In this document: positions 51,665 to 61,770 of the stretch, in pieces
How the letters are laid out: each line of letters opens with the position of its first letter
Position numbering within the stretch: the stretch's first letter is position 1
DNA from: Krasilnikovozyma curviuscula
Taxonomy: Eukaryota; Basidiomycota; Tremellomycetes; Cystofilobasidiales; Mrakiaceae
DNA: 64,000 nucleotides
Direction of reading: 5' to 3'
NCBI GenBank assembly: GCA_014825775.1
Contig: MVAQ01000011.1
Location: forward strand, 62,001 to 126,000
Program-made: the position numbers and the translations under genes
Notes under the pieces: model-generated
The model's input: the letters and a program-made list of their open reading frames with translations, nothing else
What the model was told of the DNA's origin: nothing
The model's database searches: none

Positions 51665-53342
51665 TTACTAGTGCAAGGGAGAAAACTGTCGTAAGCTTGA
51701 TGTGCAAAGCAGTGAGAGAGATGAAGAAGTATGTGCTTACGAGGACAACACACCCACCACAACATCCCGCGTCGTGCTCGTCCTTTAACGGAGTCATGCC
51801 TCCGGAACCGGTAGCAGCAGCACCTCCCGCAGCTTTGGTGGGTGTTGGGTTGGACTCCTGTTCCGGTAGAAACTAAGCATGTCAGACGTTTGATGACCGG
51901 AGTGTAAAGACAAAAGACGCACCCTATTGTATTTTCGGATGGTACGGACAAGGGCCATGAATGCTTCATCAACGTTAACTCGTTGTTTTGCTGAGGTTTC
52001 AATACATTGTGCTTGGAAGAGTTTGGCAAGATCACGTCCCTCTGCAGAACACGAAAAAGTAAGTCATCAGCAACGAGCGGAGAACGAGTCGCCTGCTCTC
52101 TATTTCGCAAACAAACGTAGACACTCACCGTTAGCACCAACTTGTCTTTCGTATTCCAAGTCACACTTGTTCGCGACGACCACGACAGGGAAGTAGTCCT
52201 TGTCCTTCACTCTAAGGATTTGCGAGTGGAAAGTGCTGATTTCTTCAAATGAGTTTCTTGAAGTTATCGAGTAGACCAGGAGGAATCCTTCTCCCGTACG
52301 CATATACCTTTCATGATAAAAAAAATCGAGGAAAGATTGTCAATAAATGTTGGTGACGTATTTTTTGATTCTGATTCGGCACGCCTCGCTCCCTTTTTAG
52401 AGTAACGCAGATTGTGTTTTAAGGTTTGAAGAAACTCACTGCTCTCGCATAGCACTGCACAATACAACAATTTCAAAGAGTCAGTTAAAGAACGAACCAG
52501 CTGGGGATTTACTGTGCAATCAACGGGAAGGGATCTGCGACAAAAGGGGTCCTGCCTGGTGCAGGCGCTGAAGTGGCGAGACAAGCAGTTTGTTGATTTT
52601 TAGGCTGCCTCGCCAGTTTTCGTACCCGTCTCAGCTGGCTAACTTCTATGCTATCAAATTGCACCGTCTGATACGATGGAGTGCACAAGGGAGGGGGTTA
52701 CAACTGCAAGATCCAGTGCAACCCCAAAATCCAGGTCCTCCTACCCAGTCCCACACGGCCCCTCCTCCTTCACCTCCAGATACGTATCCTGCAATAAGAA
52801 ACGACAAGACAAGACTCACCCATATTCTTCCTGTCCAGCGGTATCCAGAACGTCCAACAGAGCAACCTCCTCATCCACCACACATTGTTTCCTGTAGGAA
52901 TCTTCTATCGTTGGGTCATATTCATCTACAAAGTGTGACTGGATGAACTGAATTGTCAGGGCTGATTTACCAACACCTGTTGACAGAATACATAGACGGT
53001 CAGCATGGGTAGAACTTCGAAAGATGAAGCAGGGGTGCGAATATCCATCGAAGATCTCTGCGCATGCAGCTCGTTCCCCTTTGCGGTTGCTTCTCTTTCA
53101 CTTCAAACAGGAACTTACCTCCTCCTCCGACGACGACGAGCTTGTACTCCCTCAGAAAAGTAGCCTGCAGATATTGATTCAACCCAAAAGATGGAGAACG
53201 ACGAATTGTTCACAAGGAGACAATGGAAGGAAAGGGGAACGAACAAGTAGAACGAACGTATCGAAAGGAATACCTTTAGATCAGCTATTTACTTTTCTCC
53301 ATGCTAATAGGAGATGCTACCTACCTTGTTAGCTCCGTTCAT
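51665..53342 (-). CDS. RAS1: Ras small GTPase
   Basis: Membrane-anchored GTPase controlling growth, mating and filamentation in fungi. Exon 1 encodes MNGANK (53342-53325), then [20 protein letters not shown] (P-loop), [20 protein letters not shown] (switch I effector loop), [20 protein letters not shown] (switch II), [16 protein letters not shown] (NKCD) and [15 protein letters not shown] (SAK). The tail is Gly/Thr-rich and ends CCGGCVVL: a Cys pair for palmitoylation and a CaaX box ending in Leu, which favours geranylgeranylation. The exon AMRE/Q is only 15 nt (52454-52440). The last intron sits between the Leu codon and the stop, so the final exon begins with TAA (51667-51665). About 215 residues. 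RAS1 is the likeliest name, but a RAS2 paralogue cannot be excluded. Confidence 0.93.
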
Positions 53343-53807
53343 CTTGGAATGGGATAGGTGAGGTTTGGATGTTGAAAAGCTCAGGAGGTTCTGTAACAAG
53401 GGCAAGGTCGCCGATAACAAGAATAAAAGTAAAAGAATATGATGGCTTGCTGCACCAAAACACATTACGCTGCCAATTGGTCAGGTACAGGGCTACGTAA
53501 TGATGCTACGTTGGAGTTAGAAACAGTAATCGGTAAGATTGAGAGATTGAGGAGCGATAAATGCAAAAGATTAAACACAGCGCAACGGAAGGTCAGATAG
53601 GTAAACAAACGGTCATTACATTTCCTTCGATGTACCCCATGGCATCATGAGATAATTTGATGCAATGAGGTCGCAGAGCAAAGATCTGTATAGATCGAAC
53701 AGCATGCCTCGCATTTTGCTTAGCCTTGAAACTGTCGACTTCGGTTCAACTCTGCACTGAATGCGTCATATTTTTCTGGCAACCTGTATAGGAACTAAAT
53801 GAATATA
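53343..53807. other. intergenic between RAS and the SET gene
   Basis: About 465 bp containing the RAS promoter and the SET-gene 3' UTR. No gene, repeat or tRNA seen. Confidence 0.5.
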
Positions 53808-55115
53808 TTACAACTGGAGTCTAGAGTCAGATGGTAAAAATCCATCACAGCTGAGAGAGATTGGCGTCAGTAAGGTGGCTTAACGAGCGAAAAAGAATGA
53901 AACTTACCTTTCGGCACCACAATCGCATGGTGTTCTACCGATCGCTCTGAATTCGTCAAGAGAAGTATCACGTCTACTCTCATCATGATTGTTTCCATGC
54001 ATTCTACCATCCTCGCCTGAGGCAGCCCCGTAGTTCCACCGCAACTCTTCGCCAGCCTCGATGTCCCTTCGCGCAAAAAACGCAATCCTGGGTGATGTTG
54101 TGGAGGACGACAGGTGATAAGGAAAATCCACTGAGAAAATTGGGTGGGGGTCTAGGTTGTGTAGCGGACCGTTGGGATGAGAATGATTTAGGAAACGACT
54201 GTGTGTCGCGTTGGGGGAGGGATATCAGTGTGAGTCGTCTGGGATAACAAGATCGACGACAGAGTACAACTTACCCGATTCCTCCAATATGTTCCGGATC
54301 AATGTTTGTCCTCCTTTCACCACCCAAGTTCAAGACGAAGATGTAATTACCCGTACCGTTCCTTTGTTGCTGAGTCCATCTCTTGCTACACTCTTCGTTC
54401 GAAATCAATTCGCCAGCATACCAGCAGACAAGATCCCCTCTGGTAATAGGGGTAACTGTAAACAACCCTATTCCTGCCAAATGGGTGGGAGAAGAGTGCT
54501 TGAGGAGGAACTGAGATGGGACCGGCGGAATAGCGGTGGATCTGTTCCGACAAGACGATACCGCTGGTGCAGTGTAGCAGGCACAAGATGACCCGCAGTT
54601 CATGAGAGGAATGTTAGGAGGTGCGTGTAGGAGTTTGCTTGAGGTTTGCGATGATGTTGTCTGGGGAGGTGAGATGAATTGGCCCTGGTTGATAGTAACT
54701 CATCAGTGTCGAACTTAGAAGTAAGTAGAGCACTACCAGAACTCACAAATGATTCAACGCATTCACATGAGTGCCCTGTAGAGTCCTGCGTCAAGCCACA
54801 GACCAGTCCTGAAGAACAGCACGAACAGCCGTAAGCCCCTCCCACCTCCTCATCCGATTCCTCATTATCTTCAACTACGTTCTGTAGAGCTCCAGATTGG
54901 GGAAATAAAGAGTGTCCAAGGACGTTGACCTCCGTGAACTAGGAAGGTAAGCATGTGAGAGGTCACAAACCTCAAATCCGTTTCTAAACGGAAGAATTTC
55001 TCACCTGCTTCCATACGTCCCTCAGCTTCTCTACCTCGTCCTGGCCAGCTTGGATAACTATCTCTGGGATGTCATTTTGATTGCGAAAAATGTCTCTCAA
55101 AGTCAGACAAGTCAT
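53808..55115 (-). CDS. SUV39/Clr4-type SET-domain histone methyltransferase
   Basis: Probable H3K9 methyltransferase acting in heterochromatin. Start MTCLTLRDIFRNQNDIPEIV (55115), chosen because its frame runs into the next exon; no chromodomain is visible. The pre-SET zinc cluster is CSCCSSGLVCG...HSCECVESF and NCGSSCACYTAPAVSSCRNR. The SET domain shows GIGLFTVTPITRGDLVCWYA, YIFVLNLGGERRTNIDPEHI, GGIGRFLNHSHPNGPLHN, IAFFARRDIEAGEELRWNYG. The post-SET motif CDCGAESCDGFLP is completed through the last intron, with the stop at 53810-53808. About 350 residues. The usual NHSC motif reads NHSH, so the Cys that normally ligates the post-SET zinc is His. The gene diverges from the NIPSNAP gene, with 273 bp between the starts. 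Confidence 0.8.
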
Positions 55116-55388
55116 CCATGGACGTCAGAAGTAATGTCCCAAAATCCAACCCAGCTCAAGAGGAGCAATGGACGAGGGTGACTGCACCCTTTCAGGGCCT
55201 ATCAAGCTTGCAACTTGCTGCTGGGCGTTCAAAATATCAACTTTTAAGTCCGTCTGAGTCATTTCGCACTCCAAATCCGAAATTTGGGAGTCGGGTCGGG
55301 GCAAGTGCATGTGATCCTCAGCGTGCTTAGTCGCAGATGCTCTTCCTTGACGCTCAAGAATCCATCCAGACAATACCTATCCATCAAA

Positions 55389-56688
55389 ATGATCAGGTCT
55401 ACAATATCCAAAAACACTCTGAGGTCCTTCAGCACCTCAGTCAATCCAGTACAGGCAGAAAACCCAGTCCCTAAGGCAGCTTCCTCGTTCGTCCAGTCAA
55501 TATTGCATGGCTCTGAATCAGCTCGTAACGAAGGCAAAACCGAACAGCATTCAAAGCTCTTGGGTAAAGGGACGCTAATTCATGAGATGCAGAGTGAGTA
55601 TTATGGGGTTTTGAACAGTTGAAGTCGAATCACTAATTGTCTTCCTTTCCCCGCATCCCCGATTTCTGTTGGATCCACCCAGAACACCGTGTTGTTCCTT
55701 CGAAAGTAAACGAGTACAAGTCTGCTGCAGAGGAGTACTATAGTGCTCTGGAAGCTTCTGGATTGGGTGTCAAGTTGATTGGGAACTTCGAGACAGTGAT
55801 TGGAGATGAAGATACTTTCAGTGAGCCCTTGCGTTCCGCACGTACCGCTTCAACACTACGACCATCTCACTGACTGGGCACCCATGTTCGTGATCCTATC
55901 CCCAGTTCACCTTCTACAATACGAATCTTACTCTGGCTATGACGCCTATCGTTCATCAGCTACAACCAACACCTCACTCCTATCCCTCAGATCGACCCTG
56001 GCGTCGACTCTCCACCAACGCAACAACCTCCTGATGTCTGAGTTCCGATTCTGGCCTGAGCTGACTGAGGAGCAAGCTGCAAAGCTTAGGTCCGATAGTG
56101 GTGGGTTCTATGAGTTAAGGAGCTATGATCTCATTCCGGGTAGCATGTTAGAGTGGGAAGGCGCATGGAGGAGAGGAATTGAAGCCAGAAGGAGATTTGT
56201 GGTGAGAATTTGCTCCTTTATCGTCTCTTTCGTTTGTTCTGGAGCACGAGTTTCTGATCAATAGCTGGACTGCGTTCGTCCAATTTTCTCTGGCTGCCGC
56301 TTTACCCTCAGAACCCAGCAGGAGCCTACTTCAGTCAAGTTGGACCTCTGCACCAAGTTCATCACCTGTGGCAGTTCCCTGGTACGTTTCAAATTCTCTC
56401 TTACTGATTTTTGGACTCTGACCTGACCTCCTTTTCTACCATAACCTTCAGATTTGAACACTAGGAAACAAACTCGAGAACGCGCATGGGAGGTTTCTGG
56501 CTGGAGCGATACTGTAAAGCGTATGATTATCTTTACTGAGTGTATTAACGACGTTTCCTTCAACTGACCCCCTTTTTTACTCTCTCTCTCTCTCTCTCGA
56601 CCTGTACCTTACCTAAGAGACCGTGAAGTTGACCAAGTCGATGTCGAGTCAGATCTTGGTCCCAATGAAGTTTAGTCCAATGAAGTAG
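55389..56688 (+). CDS. NIPSNAP-family mitochondrial protein
   Basis: NIPSNAP proteins are conserved mitochondrial proteins linked to mitophagy and branched-chain metabolism; the biochemical role is unclear. Start MIRSTISKNTLRSFSTSVNP, a basic, Ser/Thr-rich presequence with FST resembling a processing site. The first NIPSNAP repeat (HRVVPSKVNEYKSAAEEYYS, LIGNFETVIGDEDTF, HLLQYESYSGYDAYRSS, LMSEFRFWPELTEE) is followed by the second (GGFYELRSYDLIPGSMLEWE, GAWRRGIEARR, FSQVGPLHQVHHLWQFPDLN, RERAWEVSGWSDTVKR). It ends MKFSPMK at 56688. About 300 residues in seven or so exons. An earlier in-frame ATG at 55284 is less likely because it would bury the presequence. Confidence 0.88.
56580..56598. repeat. 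(CT)n microsatellite in a NIPSNAP intron
   Basis: A run of CT dinucleotides lies in the last intron of the NIPSNAP gene, forming part of its polypyrimidine stretch. Confidence 0.8.
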
Positions 56689-57154
56689 CCGCTAGGGTCT
56701 TGAAAAGAGGGCGGTTAAAGTTCAACTGAAGACCTGTCATTGACGAAGATGTAAGATGTGGCCTGAGGAATTGTAAACTTTTAGCCATGAGGTAGCGTGA
56801 GTTGAGGTGATTGTAATAGTGATTATGTATTTTTTCTCGTCATGGAGGCCCAGGCAGCCTGTGCGTGAGAAAGCAAGTCTTTGAGGTTTAGCCATCTGGA
56901 AAAACTTTGGTCTTTTACTTTTAGCTGCGTTAACGTTCTGTTGAAGAACGTGTTCGCTCATGGTTTGTATGATCTCCGTTCGTCACCACAGCTGAATTGC
57001 GCAACGTTTCAGCTCATGTGATGAGATTTATCATAAATAGTTCCAACTGTGAACGGGTGGTGCTTACCATCCGGCACGGCGGTTACCGATCGAACAGACG
57101 CCGGCGCCCTAAATTTCAGTACCGTGACTGGCCATGAAAAGGCTAGTGAAAACG
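56689..57154. other. intergenic between NIPSNAP and carboxylesterase genes
   Basis: About 465 bp. A minus frame at 56961-56737 (74 codons) has no motif and I do not call it. The right end carries the esterase promoter. Confidence 0.45.
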
Positions 57155-57162
57155 TATAAATA
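57155..57162 (+). promoter_or_regulatory. TATA box of the carboxylesterase gene
   Basis: TATAAATA stands 51 bp before the esterase ATG, a distance compatible with a fungal core promoter with a short leader. Confidence 0.5.
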
Positions 57163-57212
57163 ATATCACATTATTCCTAGCTTGTAGTAGGTCCCTCACT
57201 TTTTTTGGAACA

Positions 57213-59447
57213 ATGCGCTCTCTAGGTCTCCTTCTGCTCGTCCTCCTCATCGCCTACACGACCATCTTGCTGGTCGTTGCTGCAACTTCAACGTCGCCCA
57301 CTGTCATCATCAAAAACGGTACTCTCTTTGGGGCTTCACTCCCGACATTTAACCAAGAGATTTTCTTAGGAATTCCATATGCTCAAACTACGGGAGGTCA
57401 AAATGTAAGCCACTTCATCTTACGCCTTTTTGTTCATGTTTTGATTTTCGTTCGACGTCAACTCACGCACACCACCTGACTTTGTCGGTCATGTTTCTTT
57501 ATTTGCGAATAAAAGAGACTACGTCCACCAGTCTCTCTAAACAATACTTTCAATAGAGAATTCAATGCTACTTTCTGGGGACATAACTGTCCGGGCTTCG
57601 GCGGAGATGATCGTTGGTCGATTTTTTCTCTTTGTCGATGAAAACATTCATAGAGATTTACGAGTCTCTACTGTAGTGTCTTCTAACCTTCCAAACAACG
57701 AAACTTACTCTCCAAGCGAGGATTGCTTGAGCATCAACATCATCAGACCTGCTGGACTTACTAACACTTCAGCTCTCCCGATTATGTTCTGGATTCATGG
57801 TCAGTAGCGCTCCACTGGCATTGTTTCCAGGACCAATACGAGCAAGCTTAACTTTTCTTTCTTTCTAAGGTGGTGGGTTTGATGAAGGAGGTGCTCGTGA
57901 TCCAAGATACAATGGTATACTTTCTCCCACTCTCATTTGGCTCATTCCAGCACATCTAACGTTTACTTCTCGCTTCATCAGGCTCCTACCTCGTCCGTCG
58001 CTCAGTCGAGCAGTCGCAACCTATAATTTTTGTCTCCATCAACTACCGTAAAGGTGCCTACGGATTCCCTGCTGGTCAAGAAGCTCTTTTGACTGGCAAC
58101 CTGAACCTTGGACTTCGAGACCAGCGCTTGGCTCTTCATTGGACGCAAGAGAACATCAAGTCTTTTGGTGGAGACCCTTCGAAGGTCACTATCGTTGGTG
58201 AATCAGCTGGTGGTGAGAGTATAATTGCTCAGATGGCGGCGTACGGCGGAAGAGATGACGGGTTGTTCAGAGGGGTCATCATCGAGAGCGGTGTCTTTCC
58301 GTACCTCAACGTCACTCTGAGCTCACAACAGCCATCTTGGGACTCCTGTAACTATTCACGTGTTCTGAAGTTGCTTATGCTTACTGACTACTTGTTTGCC
58401 GTTAGTTCTCAATTCCACCGGATGCCTCAACGTGACGTCTGAACTGAGCTGTCTCAGAGCGTTGAGCTTTGACGCCTTCAACACTTCTGCTGCAGCTTAC
58501 AGTCCTAATCCAGTTCCAGACAATGACTTTGTAAAGGGAGTGGTCTGGAATGAGTTTGACCAAGAAGCCTACTTGAACGTCCCTTTGATCGTGGGAAACA
58601 ATCGAGATGAAGGGAGTAAGTGCAGTTATCCATTCACTCTCAAGTACTCCCCCCAAAAAACTAGAACTCAGTCTGTTTCTGTTTCCTCCAGCTGCGTTTG
58701 GTGGGCGAGGCAGTAACAACAACACCGCTCTGAGGAAAGCAATGGCTAACTCCTTCTCACTACTCCATCCATCCAACAAAACCGTCGACAAATGGCTCCA
58801 ACTTTATCCAGACATCCCATATGCTGGTTTAGGAGGGTGTCCATTCGACACCGGAGACGGTGTCCCAACTTCTGGTCTCTTGGATAAGAGATCGTTCACG
58901 TTAGCAGCTGATGGTCTTGTCGCTGGTTCAAGACACACTGCTGCGCTCAACACCATTAAAGGCAGTGATTCATGGGTCTACAGCTTTGACCAAGTTCCCC
59001 AGAACATCTCCATTGAGACTGGAGCCACTCATTTCCAAGAAGTGCCTTACGTGAGTAGCTCTTCGGTTTAGCAAGGTTGAATCTTAAGAGCTATTTAATA
59101 ATCCAATCGTCTTGACAGGTGTTTGGCGTCACCGAACAAACTATTCAAAATCCTTTCAGTCTAAGACCCGGTGATCTTGGCACGAGTGAGATTATGTGAG
59201 TCCCCTTTGTCGTCGCAAGTGGGTGTTTACTAATCTAGACTCAACCAGCCAAACCTACTGGATCAACTTCGTCAACAACCTCAACCCCAACAACGGACAC
59301 ATGCCTTCTATTTACTGGCCAGTCTATGATAATTCAGCTCCGAAAGCCATCAGATTCATCAACAACAACACTCATGTTGTTGATGACACTTATCGTAATG
59401 TTTCAGTCTCATTCATCCAGTCGCTCGCTAGTGGCTACTCCGGTTAG
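57213..59447 (+). CDS. secreted type-B carboxylesterase/lipase
   Basis: Hydrolase of carboxylic esters, alpha/beta-hydrolase COesterase family, probably secreted. The signal peptide is MRSLGLLLLVLLIAYTTILL. Family motifs follow: FLGIPYAQ, RLRPPVSL, EDCLSINIIRP, the oxyanion HGGGFDEGG, FVSINYRKGAYGFPAG, LGLRDQRLALHWTQENIKSF and GGDPSKVTIVGESAGGESII with the nucleophile Ser (about 58205). The acid residue is probably in VGNNRDEG and the His in GATHFQEVPYVFG (about 59030). Many N-x-S/T sites (for example NNTFN, NVTL, NTSA) fit secretion. It ends SLASGYSG at 59447, about 550 residues in nine or so exons. The substrate cannot be predicted. Confidence 0.92.
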
Positions 59448-59923
59448 ATGAGGAGGGTTGGATAAAGGAGTTTGGAGATGAGGGATGACTCTCATAAGCA
59501 CGTATTGATTCCATTTTTTTTGTTGGACACTGGAGCGCAAAGCAAGTTGCAAGATTGTTCCCCAGTTAATTCTGCACCACATTACCCAGACAAGACGCGG
59601 GAGGAAGAGAGAGAGATAGATAGAGAGAGAAATAATGATAACAATGAAACAATGATATAGAGCCTTCCTCCTTTCTTCGCAAGCTGGATGGCTTCAAATT
59701 GTGGGAGGATGCGCATCCAGGAGAAGCAGGAAGAGAGTGAGTTAGGGTCATCTGGAGTCCGTTCTCACCCCATTACTTCATATTCTATAGTTGGAAAATA
59801 AATACAGAGATAAAAAATAAAACACCCGTTGCGAAATAAGTAGACAGCATTTGTTACACATATTACGCATGTTAAGGAACCAAAGGGGAAATTTCACGCT
59901 TCAAAAAGCGTGAGAGAAAAAGT
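59448..59923. other. 3' flank of the esterase gene
   Basis: About 475 bp. It contains a GA-rich simple run (about 59600-59635) and A-rich sequence, and ends in the hairpin beside the tRNA gene. No gene seen. Confidence 0.5.
59895..59912 (-). terminator. hairpin and T-run after the tRNA gene
   Basis: Reading along the tRNA strand, a TTTTT run (59921-59917) a few bases past the tRNA end is a typical Pol III terminator. It is followed by a perfect 6-bp hairpin, CACGCTTCAAAAAGCGTG (59895-59912). The T-run alone should terminate Pol III; the role of the hairpin is unknown. Confidence 0.6.
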
Positions 59924-60006
59924 AGGTCCTACTGGGGTTCGAACCCAGGTCACGAGAAGATCCGATGTATCAGAATCTCATATACTAACCACTATACGAT
60001 AGAACC
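59924..60006 (-). tRNA. tRNA-Gln (CUG) with an 11-nt intron
   Basis: The minus strand folds into a complete cloverleaf. The acceptor stem pairs GGTTCTA with TAGGACC, the D arm holds AGTGGTTAG, the anticodon stem pairs TGAGA with TCTCG, and the T arm is CTGGG-TTCGAAC-CCCAG. Eighteen bases sit in the anticodon loop. Removing 11 (TACATCGGATC) after position 37 leaves the loop TTCTGAT with anticodon CTG, reading CAG codons. The discriminator base is T. The intron position is the canonical one for eukaryotic tRNA introns. Confidence 0.93.
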
Positions 60007-60367
60007 GTTGATGTATATTTAATTTCAGTACTTTGACTGGTTGTTATTTTGCGGCTTTCTTCTCCCCCTATTTTTGTCGAGCCATTTTTTCACCATAACC
60101 GCAGGGTGTAGATTTTAAGTGACAATGCTTTCTTGTACAACTCTGGTCCTTTTTTTTTACAGTAAGGCAGCTCAATAAAGGGCTGGCTTGTTTCAGCGCA
60201 ATCCCAGTTGCTAAGCACTTCCCCTCTTCGCCTTCCGCCAGGGCCAGTCTCATGTCTAGCTATCAATTATATGATACTAGTTATCATCTATCCGTGTTCT
60301 ATCACACATTTTCCCTTTGCGACTGGATATTTTCCGTTCATCGATGTCGACCATACCGCTACGACGA

Positions 60368-61669
60368 ATGGCCACCAGCGGCCCACGGTGAACCAACCGC
60401 TAAATCCCACCTCGAAATCCGAACTACACCATATCCCCGGCTGCCCTTGGTCCAATGCATATACCAAGCACTCTGACAACTTATGGCACCCCTCCCAACT
60501 TCTGGTGAGTCCTCATCCCTTCCTCACCAAGCTTCTAAAGCAGAGTGACTGCTAACATATCCCTTTACCTCATCACTTCAGGACTGTCAATACAGAAACA
60601 AATACCACTGATCTGACTCGAGGCACTTCCAAGAAGGAGAGTGAGCTTGTCATCAAGACCTCTACAGGAACAATCGTCGTAGACGCCTCAAAGAGTGCTG
60701 TTGTCATAATTGATATGCAGGTTGGCAGACATCTTTGCTAGGAATCCGTCAAGCCTTTTTCTGATACAATACTCCCCTTTGCCCACATGACTTGTATCTC
60801 TGTTCATATCTCGACTAGAACTTCTTTCTCTCACCACAAGTTCGCTCTCATCCGCTGGGTCTTGCATGCGTCAAGCCTTTGATCGAACATGCAATTCCAG
60901 TCGCACATGAATCAGGAATAAAGGTCATATACCTCAGTAAGCTAACCTCCACTGGGCCATAAACTTCCTACTCAACGAATGCTGAATCTCGAAGCCATTT
61001 GCGCCAGACTGGGGTCTGACGGAGGAAGACCTCACCAAACTCCCACCACAGCTACAGCGAGGTTTCTCTAGAGGAGGACCAGGTTCTCTGTATGCAGGTC
61101 TAGGTGTTGACCTCGGCGACAGCAAAGGACGCACCTTGATGCGCGATACTTGGAACGCTGAGATCTACCCAGAGCTGTACAAGGCGTACGACCCAAAGAA
61201 AGATATTGTAGTACACAAGAACAGACTGAGTGGAATGTGGGGGAGAGTAGAAGATGGTGGGACGGAACTGCAGACTTATCTGGAGAAGGAGGGAATCACA
61301 ACGTTATTCTTTTCCGGTGTCAACTCGTGCGTGTGTCATCACTTCTCTTCCAATCTCTCTGAGCTGCATCACTTACTGCCCGATGATCTCTTCTCCTCCA
61401 GAAATCAATGTGTCTCTGGATCTCTGATAGATGCATGTAGTCGAGGGTATGACTGTATCCTGCTGTCAGATTGTTGCGCTACTGTAAGTCCACGTTGCCT
61501 TTCCATTGTTCTCTTCTTTTTTAACCACTTACCTGGTATAATTTCCTAGAGCTCACCCCTTGAAGAGCACCAAATCATTCTAAATACTGCTGCTAAGAGC
61601 TGGGGTTTTCTTTGTACCGCTGCAGACATGAGAGGTCCAAAAGAGAAGACGGCCGTCGAAGACAATTGA
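60368..61669 (+). CDS. isochorismatase-family cysteine hydrolase
   Basis: Cysteine hydrolase of the isochorismatase/nicotinamidase fold; the substrate cannot be read from the sequence. Start MATSGP; the first intron (GTGAAC to CCAAG) puts RTLTTYGTPPNFW in frame with TVNTETNTTDLTRG. An ATG further on (60483) lies in the wrong frame. The core is SAVVIIDMQNFFLSP (catalytic Asp), then SHPLGLACVKPLIEHAIPVA, VIYLNWGLTEEDL, GLGVDLGDSKGRTLMR, IVVHKNRLSGMW (catalytic Lys) and SGVNSNQCVSGSLIDACSRG (nucleophile Cys, about 61407), ending with DCCATSSPLEEHQ and EKTAVEDN. The triad Asp-Lys-Cys is complete. About 265 residues, seven or so exons. It converges on the quinone oxidoreductase gene. Confidence 0.9.
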
Positions 61670-61770
61670 TATCCTGCGTTGTAGACTTTTTGCTAGCTTC
61701 CATATTTTTGTTCATAAAACGTTCTTCTCTTGATCACATCTACATAATCATACATGATGTTGCACCATCT

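Noticed and set aside
51415..52164. 249-codon minus-strand ORF across the RAS 3' end
   Set aside because: It reads RAS introns and the 3' flank in another frame; the true RAS frame with CaaX box and spliced stop explains the region.
55118..55537. Overlapping ORFs on both strands between SET and NIPSNAP genes
   Set aside because: They lie in the 273-bp divergent promoter and the NIPSNAP first exon, without motifs; the NIPSNAP presequence frame is the better explanation.
56737..56961. 74-codon minus-strand ORF beside the esterase promoter
   Set aside because: Starts and ends in sequence without gene context; contains a simple ITITIT run from repeated GT/AT DNA.
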